Shown: positions 21,569 through 32,757, numbered from the stretch's first letter. The stretch: DNA of 64,000 nt from Asterionellopsis glacialis (GCA_014885115.2 WKLE02001163.1:4375-68374), one strand, 5' to 3'. A program made the numbers and translations. Notes: generated by a model from the letters alone, not told the origin.

Positions 21569-23326
21569 CTATTTTTTACCCTCAATTTTCTGAAGTGCTC
21601 GTTCAATCCTTTCCCTTTCCTTTCTATCACGAACTTTTCGTGCTTTCATTTTCTTAACCAATTCATCGAACCCAATATCCATTAGTTTCATCTTTGCTAA
21701 ACGGGCAGCCTTTGTTACCGGTCCCAACATTTTTAACGCCATTTCATCAGTGATGTCATCGCATTTTTCTAGTGGCCTTCCACTCATCCTTTCAGCAGCA
21801 TGTACCAGGGCAACATCTGTTTCAGCTACAAAACTGATAGCCCGACCTCTTCGCCCGGCACGAGCTGTACGGCCAACTCGGTGCACATAATCTACTGACC
21901 GACGGGGTAATTCTGAATTTAGAACTAGATCAACAGAAGGAATGTCAAGCCCACGGGAGGCTACGTCTGTGGCAACCAAAATTCTAACATACTGCGACTT
22001 GAACTTTCCTAATGCAGCCAATCGGCGGTTTTGCGAAAGAAGCGAATGCAAGGCGACATTTTCAACACCCACTTCTGACAATATTCCAGATATCATGGCA
22101 GCTCGTTCACATGTCGACACAAAGATAATGGCCGATCTGGCCTTTATAGATTCTTCATCCTCGTCATCCGATTCTCCAGGTTTGTAGGAGTCTGTATTCC
22201 AACCACTGCCAAACCGTGATTTTGAGCCTCCTTTCCCTGTACCACCACGACGTCCACCATTCATCATGAGTGTCCGGATCGTTGTGAGCAAATAGGCATC
22301 ACGTACTCGAGATGGCATGAATACATATTCCTGTTTCAAACCAGCAGGTATATGTGGTACAGTGGATATTTCATCTTCCTTTTCGTCATTATCTGCACTG
22401 CTGCTCTCCTCCTCATTGCCGTCATCTTTTTGTGTTTTTTGTTTCTTTAACGATGATTCCTTAATTGTTGGTTCGCCGTCGTCACGAATAACAAACCTCT
22501 GCAGTGGAAGTCGACCTCTACCTCCTCCTGCCATTTCTTCAATACTCTCTAAACTTTTTGTTAGGGTTGCACTAAATAAGAGAGTTTGGCATTTCTTTTG
22601 TCGTTGTAGTGCTGTATTGCTTCCTGAAGTGGATGGTTCCGGTGTAGTTGTACTGTGTAGTAAAAGTTCGGCCACGTCCCGTTCAAAGCCGCTCTTGGCT
22701 TGTAAAAGTCGATCGGCTTCATCTAAAACCATGTATCTAATATGTTGAAGACGGGGAGGATTCGGTCCTCGTAATAGCTCTGCCAATCTTCCTGGTGTTG
22801 CTACAACAAAGTGCGGTCGTTTGTCAAGTTCACAACTTTGTCGGACAGCATCTAGTCCACCCACGACCAAAGCTGATTGGATTCGATAGGCAGAACCCAG
22901 TGCCAATACCTGCTGATGAATTTGTTTAGCGAGTTCTCGAGTTGGTGTTAGCACGACAGCATAAATTCCGTATGGATCCGCCGAAAGTCGATGTAGAATA
23001 GGCAGTACAAAAGCTGCAGTTTTGCCTGATCCTGTTGCTGCCAAGGCCAATACATGAGATGATTCTTCCTTGAGAAGAAATGGAATAATTGTTCGTTGGA
23101 CTGGCGTAGGCTTTGTAAATCCCAAACTCTTACAGGTCGCCACCAATGGAGATGTTAATCCAAGATCTTCAAATGTAGCCCAAGCAGGAGCGATTGTTGT
23201 TGTAACTTTCGTGGAGATTGCAGATTGTGTGTTCTCTTGAATCAGTCTCTCCTCCTTACTGGAAGGAAAACTAGTTTCCGTCACCTGTTTTCTCTTGCGC
23301 TTATTCTTTCCGAAAAGAGATGACAT
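21569..23326 (-). CDS. DDX49: DEAD-box RNA helicase, DDX49/Dbp8 type
   Basis: Single exon, 585 residues. All core motifs are present: Q motif FEDLGLTSPLVATCKSLGF..PTPVQ (52-77), motif I AATGSGKT (96-103), PTRELA (128-133), TPGR (177-180), DEAD (202-205), SAT, then ATDVASRGLDIP and HRVGRTARAGRRG in the second RecA domain. The DPYGIYAVVLTPTRELA and VVGGLDAVRQ stretches are close to DDX49/Dbp8, the helicase needed for 18S rRNA maturation in the small-subunit processome. An acidic, low-complexity insertion (about 290-330, KKQKTQKDDGNEEESSS) and a Gly-rich one (GGRRGGTGKGG) separate the two domains. The N-terminus is a short Lys/Arg-rich nucleolar-type signal and the C-terminus is basic. Confidence 0.93.
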   Translation of the reverse strand: MSSLFGKNKRKRKQVTETSFPSSKEERLIQENTQSAISTKVTTTIAPAWATFEDLGLTSPLVATCKSLGFTKPTPVQRTIIPFLLKEESSHVLALAATGSGKTAAFVLPILHRLSADPYGIYAVVLTPTRELAKQIHQQVLALGSAYRIQSALVVGGLDAVRQSCELDKRPHFVVATPGRLAELLRGPNPPRLQHIRYMVLDEADRLLQAKSGFERDVAELLLHSTTTPEPSTSGSNTALQRQKKCQTLLFSATLTKSLESIEEMAGGGRGRLPLQRFVIRDDGEPTIKESSLKKQKTQKDDGNEEESSSADNDEKEDEISTVPHIPAGLKQEYVFMPSRVRDAYLLTTIRTLMMNGGRRGGTGKGGSKSRFGSGWNTDSYKPGESDDEDEESIKARSAIIFVSTCERAAMISGILSEVGVENVALHSLLSQNRRLAALGKFKSQYVRILVATDVASRGLDIPSVDLVLNSELPRRSVDYVHRVGRTARAGRRGRAISFVAETDVALVHAAERMSGRPLEKCDDITDEMALKMLGPVTKAARLAKMKLMDIGFDELVKKMKARKVRDRKERERIERALQKIEGKK

Positions 23327-23863
23327 GATCTTTGCTCTTTGTAATTATTGTTAACAATGCAGTGTGTGCGTTGTTTCTGACAGACTTGAAATCAAAAGGT
23401 GGTTATTTTAAAATATTGTTCTGGTTTTAGGAGACTTGTTTACTGTTTGGTATTGTTGTTGAAAGAAAAAAATACTCGTGATGACTTCTGCCAAAAGAAG
23501 CAGGAGAGAAAAATAATGAAAATAAGAAATGATTGGTTGTACAGAGTCTGCACGCCAGTGCGTATGCAGTAGAGTGTTCTTGAAGAACGTGTAGAGAACA
23601 GACTGTAGGAAGTGGCCATCGGTTTTTTTCTTTTTTCTTTCTTGAAAAATCAAACAGATGGATCTCTCGAGTAGAGTTAAAAAAATGATGATATGTCACA
23701 AGAACAAGTTGCGACACCTGAAACAAGCTCGGTAACCATATCAAGGTCTATAATATAGAAATGAATAACAACCAAGGGCCCAAAAGCGATTAAGAAAAAG
23801 CTTTCTACACATGGTGTACTTTTTAGAAAAGTCTATTTTTGCATTTCAAAGTTCGATAAAATA
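23327..23863. other. Divergent promoter region (DDX49 / methyltransferase)
   Basis: This AT-rich region lies between divergent starts. Overlapping minus-strand frames at 23408-23744 are hydrophobic/basic low-complexity translations without domains. No defined element is visible. Confidence 0.4.
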
Positions 23864-25345
23864 ATGGTGAGCAAGGGAGGAGGAAACGACACAATAGTTT
23901 TGGAAGAGGAACTTTCTTTAAGAGCGACTATTGAAAAGAAGCCTGCTAATGCAAAAGCCATGGCACGTCTTTCTTGCCTACTCATGGACCGTGCAAAGCG
24001 ATCACCGCCATCTCAGATAGTGGCCAAGCAAACTCAAAACTCTTGTCGTGAGGAAGCTCTTTCATGGGCACGTAAAGCGATTGAAAGTAAACCTAAACTC
24101 CACTTTGGATACGCTGCCTTATCGGAGGCTGCCCCTACGCATACAGAAAGAATGAAAGCATTGCAGCGAGCCGTGGAATTAACAAGCCTCTCGTTGAATT
24201 CCGAATCCTGCGAGAAGAAGGACAAGAGTAATAGAACCATTGCAAGCTATGCGGGTAATCTTGTACGATTGCTTATTGAATCCCGAGATGATGACAAGGA
24301 AGAAAACACAACTTGTTCAAAGAAAAATAGTAAGAAAAAGAGCGCGCTGAGGAAAGATTTAGATTCGAATGAGACTGCTCTTTACCAAAAGGCTAAAAAT
24401 GCGCTAACGGACGCATGGAATGCAACGAGTTCTGAATCACCATCTGTCATAGACTATTTGGCCAAGGTTGAATATAGATTGGGACTTTTCTTTCGAAAAA
24501 TGAAACCACATAATGTTCACCGTCCTCGAGCTAGACAACATTTAACCAAATGTTGTGATAAGCTCGATCCAAACAATCCTCTCTACAAAAAGGCTCGCTT
24601 TTGGTTGGCTACTTTCAGTCAAGATGCTAATGATAAATCATCAAGCATTGATGAATACTACGTCGGCGTTGACCGTTGCCCTGAGGATTACGTAATAGGT
24701 CTTTATTCTTCTTTTGCTGAAAAATTTGATGAGCTTCTAGTGACAAAATTGAAATATGAAACACCAACGAAACTTCGACAATTACTTGACAGTGTGGTTG
24801 GGAGTAACAAGAAGTGGGCTAAAACTAGTGCTGACTTGGGTTGTGGAACAGGTCTTTCTGGTATAGCTTTTCAAGATTGTACTCTTCACATAACCGGTGT
24901 CGATCTTTCACCTGCAATGATCGAGAAGGCCAAGAAACGAAAATGTTACGATAAACTTGTAGTCGGGGACGTGACATGTATCCTTGAACCAACCGATTCT
25001 TCGGATCGGCCGGTATTTGACCTAATATTTGCCTGCGATGTGTTTGTGTACATTGGAGATTTGAAAGGTGTCTTTGAATCGGCTAAGCAGGCACTTTCAC
25101 AAGATACTGGCCTATTTGCCTTTTCGACTGAGCATTTGGAGGAACATGTTGCAAATGGTCACCCATACATACTGCAGCAATGCGCAAGATTTGCTCACAA
25201 GCAGTCCTACATCGAAAGCCTTGCCCAAAAATTTGGTTTCGACATTGTCAAACTGGTACATTCCCCAATCCGAAAGAATGAAGGGAAAGATGTCGGCGGA
25301 ATGTTGGTTATACTAAGATCAAGCAAAGAAACATCTAGAGTATAA
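23864..25345 (+). CDS. SAM-dependent methyltransferase with TPR-like N-terminal region
   Basis: Single exon, 493 residues. The N-terminal 300 residues are helical with TPR-like units (ATIEKKPANAKAMARLSCLL, EALSWARKAIESKPKLHFGY). The C-terminal third is a class I methyltransferase: SAM loop ADLGCGTGLSG near 323-333, the acidic loop VDLSPAMIEKAK, then FDLIFACDVFVYIGDL, and a late strand GLFAFSTEHLEE. The arrangement resembles bacterial predicted methyltransferases with TPR repeats, and the catalytic half resembles small-molecule methyltransferases of the UbiE/type-11 group. The substrate is unknown. No targeting signal is visible. A basic Lys/Ser stretch (KKNSKKKSALRK, about 153-164) interrupts the helical region. 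Confidence 0.8.
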   Translation: MVSKGGGNDTIVLEEELSLRATIEKKPANAKAMARLSCLLMDRAKRSPPSQIVAKQTQNSCREEALSWARKAIESKPKLHFGYAALSEAAPTHTERMKALQRAVELTSLSLNSESCEKKDKSNRTIASYAGNLVRLLIESRDDDKEENTTCSKKNSKKKSALRKDLDSNETALYQKAKNALTDAWNATSSESPSVIDYLAKVEYRLGLFFRKMKPHNVHRPRARQHLTKCCDKLDPNNPLYKKARFWLATFSQDANDKSSSIDEYYVGVDRCPEDYVIGLYSSFAEKFDELLVTKLKYETPTKLRQLLDSVVGSNKKWAKTSADLGCGTGLSGIAFQDCTLHITGVDLSPAMIEKAKKRKCYDKLVVGDVTCILEPTDSSDRPVFDLIFACDVFVYIGDLKGVFESAKQALSQDTGLFAFSTEHLEEHVANGHPYILQQCARFAHKQSYIESLAQKFGFDIVKLVHSPIRKNEGKDVGGMLVILRSSKETSRV

Positions 25346-25356
25346 ATTTCTCTTAG

Positions 25357-26727
25357 TCAGGCAACTTTTGCCTTTTTCCTTGAATCTGCATTATCATCTA
25401 CATTTTGAGCTCGCTTTCCAAAGAGAGAAGTGGCTTCTTCGTCGTCATCGAGTACATCAACGGCACCTTCTTCGTCCTCCTCGCTTTCGTCTTCTTCAAC
25501 TTCTTCATCGTAGTCGTCTTCAAATTCACCGTAACCACCTGTCTCTGCGTCCAACATTTCTTGCATCATTGCATCCTCTTCATCACTATCATCGTCGTCT
25601 CCGGTCACAACCAAATTGACGATTTCCTCTTTTGGGTTCTGCTTGTGGACAGATATTGATGCTTTGTCCGGATTTGAGTCCTCCTGCAGGCCGGCCTCTT
25701 TCATTGCTTTAACAAATTCCACAAATACTTTCTTTCGGTACGATTCATCAAGATCACCGCTGTTCTTCTTGCAGTATTCATAGCACGCTCGAATTACATC
25801 CTTCGGTAGGTCAAACCGTTGATAATATATCAATAGTTGCGCACAAACAAGTAACAAACGGATACGAAAGGGTGGAATTGATTCTCCTTTGAAATAATTT
25901 GGGTCTACGTACGGCTTTTCAAATTCAGGATCGCTACAAACGAACGAAATTGCAATACGAGGGTCATTCCGATGAGAGTCTGGATTGCCGCGAGAACCCC
26001 AATGCATAATACGGTGGGTAAATAGAACAGATTCACCAATATTTCGCGGCAAAGCCCGAATGTTCTGAAAGGCTTCTTTACCGGTCAGTGCTCGTGAGAG
26101 TGGATCGCCATCGTTTTTATCATTGGTATCTTCGATTGCGTCATCACCCAAAGTATATCCCGGATCGAACTTCTTAGGAATTACATATAGGCAACTGTTT
26201 TCTGGTGTGGCCTCAGAGAGAGCTGTCCACATTGTGACATATTTCGCTTGTTGACATTTATGAAAACTAGAAGGTGCATCTTCTGGCTGACGATCCCTGT
26301 GAGGGCTAAATCCTGCAACATTCTCAGTAGGATCTATATACCAAGCCAGAACATCGAAATTGAAGATATTGTTTTCATGAGTAGATGCACCCAAGTTCGT
26401 CTTTGCAAGTCGTGCTAATTCCCAGGTTTGGTCAAATAACAAAATAAAAGTTGCAGGTATTGAGTGATCTTTGTGAAGAATTGTGATCCCCTCTCTTAGC
26501 TTTTGGATTAGACTCGACTGGTGAGTGTTGTCGCTGCACAAAATATCATCCGCCAGTACATAACCATCTTGAACAAGCCGTTCTCTCCTTCTTTTGGCTT
26601 CTTTCAATTTTTTATCTGAAAGGCCCTCATTTCCGGTCTGCTGACCTTCTTCTCCAACAGTCAATGATGGACACAGTGATTTCCAGTATCCTTGGTCATT
26701 CCATTTGGAGCAATCAAATGAGCCCAT
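25357..26727 (-). CDS. Phytanoyl-CoA hydroxylase-like Fe(II)/2-oxoglutarate dioxygenase
   Basis: Single exon, 456 residues. The double-stranded beta-helix iron site is visible: His143 and Asp145 in SPHRDRQ, distal His242 in FTHRIMHWGSRGN, and Arg257 in DPRIAISFV as the 2-oxoglutarate ligand. Tight turns such as MWTALSEATPENSCLYVIP are typical of the PhyH group. After the enzyme domain comes a helical segment and then a long Asp/Glu tail (about 375-440). A short basic end, KRAQNVDDNADSRKKAKVA, could be a bipartite nuclear signal. The substrate is unknown. The end lies only 11 bp from the stop of the convergent methyltransferase gene. Confidence 0.85.
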   Translation of the reverse strand: MGSFDCSKWNDQGYWKSLCPSLTVGEEGQQTGNEGLSDKKLKEAKRRRERLVQDGYVLADDILCSDNTHQSSLIQKLREGITILHKDHSIPATFILLFDQTWELARLAKTNLGASTHENNIFNFDVLAWYIDPTENVAGFSPHRDRQPEDAPSSFHKCQQAKYVTMWTALSEATPENSCLYVIPKKFDPGYTLGDDAIEDTNDKNDGDPLSRALTGKEAFQNIRALPRNIGESVLFTHRIMHWGSRGNPDSHRNDPRIAISFVCSDPEFEKPYVDPNYFKGESIPPFRIRLLLVCAQLLIYYQRFDLPKDVIRACYEYCKKNSGDLDESYRKKVFVEFVKAMKEAGLQEDSNPDKASISVHKQNPKEEIVNLVVTGDDDDSDEEDAMMQEMLDAETGGYGEFEDDYDEEVEEDESEEDEEGAVDVLDDDEEATSLFGKRAQNVDDNADSRKKAKVA

Positions 26728-27200
26728 GATACTCTCTTCTTGCTTTCCGTTGTAAATTAAAGTATGGCCAGGTTTGTTTATGATCTAAGTCCAAATTGTT
26801 GCCATCGTTGGTCTCGTACCGCAATGAGGTGAATGTAACAACAGCACAGTATTCGGTGCACAGATGTTTTGATTTTTTTTTCTTTTGTGGGGTTGTCTGG
26901 ATCAACTGTATGGATCTCAAGCCTCAAGCAGCGGTTGTGTGGATTTGAATCGTGCAGTACTCTAAACGTACAAAAACAGACCGTAAACACACTTGTAAAA
27001 AATCGACAAATCAGTCGAGAAAATCCATGAGCATGCATGAAACATGAATATACATGATATCGACAAGGTGGAGAGTAGTCATCTTACATGCAGCGTAGTT
27101 GAAAAAGTCACATAATAGAACTATTAGTTGTAACAAAATGCTACCTTTTTATCTAAGTGAAAGCCCCCCCAAAAATGTTGAACGAGCTATTGTTATATAT
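26728..27200. other. Intergenic region upstream of the dioxygenase
   Basis: The region contains the presumed promoter of the dioxygenase and the 3' flank of the ALA dehydratase gene, both on the minus strand. It has T-rich tracts near 26872-26885. Overlapping minus-strand frames at 26714-27038 show no domain. Confidence 0.4.
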
Positions 27201-28649
<1,449 letters not shown>

Positions 28650-28748
28650 TGTCGTCGAGAATTCAAAAGTTACAAGAGAATGAGAAAAACAACGCAATTT
28701 TTCTACCAATCGAGACTGATTTCACTGACAGGTGGAACCGGAAAGACG

Positions 28749-28759
28749 TACCTGGTACC
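28749..28759. repeat. TACCTGGTACC motif copy upstream of ALAD
   Basis: One copy of the recurrent motif lies about 100 bp upstream of the ALAD start codon. GGTACC at its end is itself a palindrome. Confidence 0.65.
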
Positions 28760-29067
28760 CTTGTGATGGCCGATCCCAGTATTGTTGAAATTGTATTCTT
28801 TCTCTTTATTTTTTTCAATAATTTTGCAAACTTCAACAAAATTCAAGATCGGCGGTTTCTCCTACTGACCGTACCATACACATTCTGTGTTCGATATCGC
28901 TCAGACAAGAAGACATCACACATAATTTTTTAATTACATCAGCCATCATACACCTTGTCCGTCCGCCCGTCAGGCCAGTCCAAAGCGCTCTACGCACTGC
29001 TCTCCGTCCGGCATTTCACACGTGCTGTTACTGGCGACAAAACTACTGCACGTGCTCGCAATTAGGT

Positions 29068-29160
29068 CCTCTCTAGAGAGAGAGAGAGGTTCTCTAGAGA
29101 GTAGTCCATAAGATCTAGAGTAGAATGCTTCTCTCTAGAGTCTAGTCCTAAGGTTCTAGT
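29068..29160. repeat. CTCTAGAG-type inverted repeat block
   Basis: CTCTCTAGAGAG occurs at the start, then a GA dinucleotide run, a second TTCTCTAGAGAG, AGATCTAGAG, CTCTCTAGAG, TCTAGTCCTAAGG and TTCTAG. Most units are self-complementary around CTAG. The block could fold into alternative hairpins. A related block lies near 51711. Confidence 0.7.
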
Positions 29161-29502
29161 CATAAAGTACCGACTCCTGGCAGAATGGAGTCCGCCAAAT
29201 TCATGTTCATTACAGGAATTGTATGATTGATTATCCAATGATTCTGTGTTCAGTATTTCACATTGTTTTCTCCTCAGGCGTGTGGTTAGACTAGTAATCT
29301 GTATTTATTTGAAAACTAACACGCGACGACTGACCATGACGATCAAAAACCGTTTCTGACCAAATTCAAACGAATATAAACGCAACCATCCGTCATTTTT
29401 TTTTTTCATCATTTTTTTCATTTTCTAGAGAAATTTTTGCAAACCAGGAGAAAAATTCAAATCCGAATTACCGTAAGAACTAAAATGTAGTTCTATTACA
29501 AA

Positions 29503-29706
29503 TTATTTACAAGGCAACTTCGTAGCATCGATTCCGCCTCCCTTCGGACTTTCCAACATTACATTCTTTGCCAAACTTCTGAGCATGTCTGGACAAGCGG
29601 TGGTGGTGTTTCCGCTACCTATTTCATACAGCGCTGTGCCTGTGGTGGATGTACCCGCCGTGCTACTGACGATTTGAACAAAGAGGGCTGTTTTTAAGTC
29701 GTACAT
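29503..29706 (-). CDS. Doubtful short ORF, Thr/Ser-rich, two cysteines
   Basis: A 67-codon frame starts at ATG and has a stop codon a few codons upstream in frame. It encodes a Thr-rich segment (STAGTSTTGTALYE), then CPDMLRSLAKNV and a Cys near the end. I recognise no family. It could be the last exon of an unrecognised gene or a chance frame. Confidence 0.22.
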   Translation of the reverse strand: MYDLKTALFVQIVSSTAGTSTTGTALYEIGSGNTTTACPDMLRSLAKNVMLESPKGGGIDATKLPCK

Positions 29707-29893
29707 CCCTGTTCATCCCTGTTGTTTGCCATTCAAATTTTCAAAAGGGGTTGGTATAAACCCGTGCTAGAAACGCCGCATATCCTACATCGATAGGGTT
29801 CCAGGAAGCTAAGAACAATTGGTGGTGTCCTCGAACTGCCCAGGACACTCAAGATATCGTTTGCTTGAATTTTATTACCAAATCTCTGAAGGA

Positions 29894-30550
29894 CTAATCA
29901 GAAATTCCTAAAAGTTCATTAGAACGAGAAATTTCTTCTTGCAATTCTTTCAGAACCTCTCGCCTTTCCTCCAGTTGTTTCTCCAAAACTTCAATAAGCA
30001 GTTCCCTTGATTGATGTTCACGAAATTTATTACATTCTTGTAACATTAGGAAAACATTGTGAGACAATTCGTCTCTACATTTTTTATTATCCTGTGGTCG
30101 GTGGACAAGCTCCTGTACAAGTTTAACAAACCCCTGTACGACAACTTTATTCAATCTGCGCACTTCGTCACGTATTACTTTGGGATCTTCACAATTATCC
30201 TTCACATCGACTAAAAGAGGATCTTCTACAATTTCACCAAAGACTGCCACAACCTCACCCTCCTCCTCTTCTTCCTTAGTTGGGATGCCTCCTAAAATTT
30301 CATCGGTATTATCATTATTTTCTGCACCTGCTTGTTCTAATCGAATTCTTTCAGCCTCTGCTTGTGCCTTGGCCGCTGCAGCTGCTGCACGCTTGGATCC
30401 TCGTTCCAAGGCCTCGATAGGGATCTCAGGTGGAATCAGTGATGCTGCCTGCCGATAATAGAAGGGTGGAGGTGGGAACTCAGATACTAGTACCTCGCCA
30501 CCAGCTTCGCCCTCGACAGCTCCTGATTCGCCTCCGCCTTCTGATGCCAT
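29894..30550 (-). CDS. MED7: Mediator complex subunit 7
   Basis: Single exon, 218 residues, a normal MED7 length. The diagnostic N-terminal patch FPPPPFYYRQ lies at 25-34. An Ala/Glu linker (SKRAAAAAAKAQAEAERI) and an acidic stretch follow. DPLLVDVKD near 112-120 matches the family's G/EDPL-type segment. The C-terminal half is a long coiled coil containing LNKVVVQGFVKLVQELVHRP and EHQSRELLIEVLEKQLEERRE, which fits the MED7 hinge with its partner MED21. MED7 is part of the Mediator middle module, which links transcription factors to RNA polymerase II in the nucleus. Confidence comes from the two spaced motifs together with the length. Confidence 0.88.
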   Translation of the reverse strand: MASEGGGESGAVEGEAGGEVLVSEFPPPPFYYRQAASLIPPEIPIEALERGSKRAAAAAAKAQAEAERIRLEQAGAENNDNTDEILGGIPTKEEEEEGEVVAVFGEIVEDPLLVDVKDNCEDPKVIRDEVRRLNKVVVQGFVKLVQELVHRPQDNKKCRDELSHNVFLMLQECNKFREHQSRELLIEVLEKQLEERREVLKELQEEISRSNELLGISD

Positions 30551-30848
30551 GGTGGCTAGTGATGAAGAGCGATTTAGAGATTTTTGTAAACTTTTTATCT
30601 AGAGTCCTCCCTGTCAACTCGGGGGGATTTCGAGAATTTTGTCTGCGAGTCTGTGTTATCGATTTTTAACCGCATGCAAGTTCGCGAATTGCATCCTGAC
30701 TGCGGACTGCGGCGGTTATTGCGCTCTTTTAGATTCCTTCCTGTAGTTGGTGCTACAACCATAATAAGAAATACTGCATTTATGGCGCGTGGGGTGTTGG
30801 AACAACCGGGTGTGATGTCACGTACCGGTGGGCGGTAGCGTTGAGGTC

Positions 30849-31012
30849 TACCAGGTACCTACGGAATCAGTTATAGCTACAGGTACGTATTAATACCTGT
30901 TACTTGTACAGGTTGTACCATCAGGACCTCCAATTTCAGGACTTCGGAAATATTCGGTACTAGTAAGTACGTACCAGGTATTTCATTATCCTATTAGAAC
31001 TCCTACCAGGTA
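30849..31012. repeat. Cluster of three TACCAGGTA copies
   Basis: TACCAGGTA occurs at 30849-30857, 30972-30980 and 31004-31012, mixed with TACCTG and GTACC fragments. The first is part of the longer near-palindrome TACCAGGTACCTA. Confidence 0.75.
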
Positions 31013-31108
31013 CTGTAGCTGTACCTTTTATATATCATTAACGTTATCCAAATCAACATCCGCATAAAATATTATGTACAGTACCTGTATGCATGCCTCT
31101 TTACCACG

Positions 31109-31132
31109 TACCTGGTACCCCGGTACCAGGTA
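31109..31132. repeat. 24-bp palindrome of two TACCTGGTACC arms
   Basis: TACCTGGTACC (31109-31119) is followed by CC and then GGTACCAGGTA (31122-31132). The two 11-bp arms are exact reverse complements. This is the most complete copy of the recurrent motif and suggests binding by a symmetric dimer or hairpin formation. Confidence 0.85.
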
Positions 31133-31339
31133 ACGTTGGAATATTTTTAGTACTAAAAAGTACGAGGTAGGCACAGAGGACTACTGATTGTATCTGTTTT
31201 AGAAATTTAGTTAAAAAACCCTCAAATAATTGTCATCACTCTTTCACATGATCATGGGACCCTTTTTTTCTAATGAAGCGACTTGTACGAGGCTCGCAAG
31301 GAACACATTCTTAGTATTGTAGGACGTTCTTCAATAACA

Positions 31340-31450
31340 ATGAAGTCCTTTGCAGCAAAATTCTCCCTCGTCATTGTGGCCATTTCTTTGCAGGCGGTCA
31401 GCCCTTCGTCATCCGTCAGATGGATCCCATCCGAACCCAGCTCCAAGTAA
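31340..31450 (+). CDS. Doubtful short ORF starting with a signal peptide
   Basis: ATG at 31340 in AACAATGAAG context opens 36 codons. The first 25 look like a secretory signal: Lys, then a hydrophobic stretch FSLVIVAISLQAV, then SPSSS. The frame then ends TCCAAGTAA. A GT inside that stop region could be an intron donor that leads to a downstream exon, but I found no join that clearly extends the protein. It may be the first exon of a secreted-protein gene or a decayed one. Confidence 0.25.
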   Translation: MKSFAAKFSLVIVAISLQAVSPSSSVRWIPSEPSSK

Positions 31451-32757
31451 AAACATCTGCCGCGACACTTAACTTACAATTCTGCTTCTTCATAAAAGCA
31501 GTAATTATGCAGTCTTTGTTATTTTTCTCAACCCGACTGCAGACTCCACAGCATCCGAGAGTTCCATTCTTGCTTTTACGTCAAAGCACGCAGCTCCTGG
31601 TCACAGCACTGGAGTGAGAACGAGGACCTGGACACGTGGCGCCGGGCTGCGATACAGTGCGCAATGTAGACCAGAAGCACTACAAAAGGAACTATGATAT
31701 GGCATGGACTGTCATGAAAGGTGACAAGCGAATGGGTATCTATCCACACAGTGTTCCAGAGAGACTTCATTATGGTCGCAATCTAGACGAGTGTATACCA
31801 AGAAGCAACTCAAATGGGGACGCAGATGCGAAACACACAAATGCCCCTTTGCGGGCTCAAGATGCTTGCCTTGTATGAATGGCTGCCATAATTTACAAAA
31901 ATCATAAGAGAGACTTCTACGAATGCATTCTGATAGTTTCTACTTGGACTACTCCAGACTGGTAACCTCCTGGTTCTAACCTCCAGAGTCCTCTATCTAT
32001 CTGTCTCGCTCGCTCGCTCTCCATGTTTTCAAACATGTGCTTGGAGTTATAGACATGGGATTTGTTTTTTGAAGCACGCACACATACAGCGAACTTGCAT
32101 ATTTGTATCTGACGACAAGGACAGACTAATTTCATTTTGGTTGCCCATCCAGAACAAAATTTTAGCCACTTTTTGATGGGTTCTCTTTAGGAGGAGCGAT
32201 GGGTGCTAAAATGAATACACGGTAGGCCATGTACATGTGTATCACTTTCACAACACCTATAGTTTTTCATCCTATTGTAGTCTTCCGTTGCATAAGCTTT
32301 CTGGATTTTGATGGTGTAACGTGCTGCTATTTTAAAAAATACTCTTTCTTACCATTTACCAAAAAAATTATCGGACTAGAGAATCTCTGGTTGGGTATTT
32401 TATTTACCAGGTCCTACGTAGAGTTAGGACTAGGACTACCTGTATCCAGTCCGTAGTCACTTCTCAAGATGCTGAAGTAGCGGGTTTGATGTTGTGTCTT
32501 TTAGACACACAGTATCTGCAATCTTTTGTGCTGTACAAATTTGAAAAAAAAATACATGTTACATCAAACTGTCAGGTCTATCAGTCTTCGATGAAATCAT
32601 ATTGCTACAATAACAGTTGGTTCCACAAAAATCTGTAATCTTCTAATTTACGAAATGTCTAGAGAGAAGTGGCCGAAGAAACCACTGAATAAAATACTAT
32701 TCTGGTCGGGTAATCACTTCTCGGAAGGTAAATTTGGTGTATTTGCAATCTTCCAAC

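Larger units (their letters stand above)
28650..29502. other. Intergenic region upstream of ALAD with a TCTAGA-repeat block
   Basis: The ALAD promoter should lie here. TACCTGGTACC occurs at 28749-28759, about 100 bp upstream of the start codon. A block of CTCTAGAG/TCTAGA repeats occupies 29068-29160. A T-rich run follows at 29398-29427. No gene is visible. Confidence 0.5.
30551..32757. other. Long intergenic region rich in TACCTGGTA-type palindromes
   Basis: This 2.2-kb region holds five TACCTGGTA/TACCAGGTA copies between 30849 and 31132, many GTACC and TACCTG fragments, and TCCTACGTAG/TAGGACTA tracts near 32408-32450. A 36-codon secretory-type frame at 31340 is the only gene-like element, and frames to 31878 lack domains. 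Low-complexity CTCGCTCGCTCGCTC lies near 32006. Confidence 0.55.
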
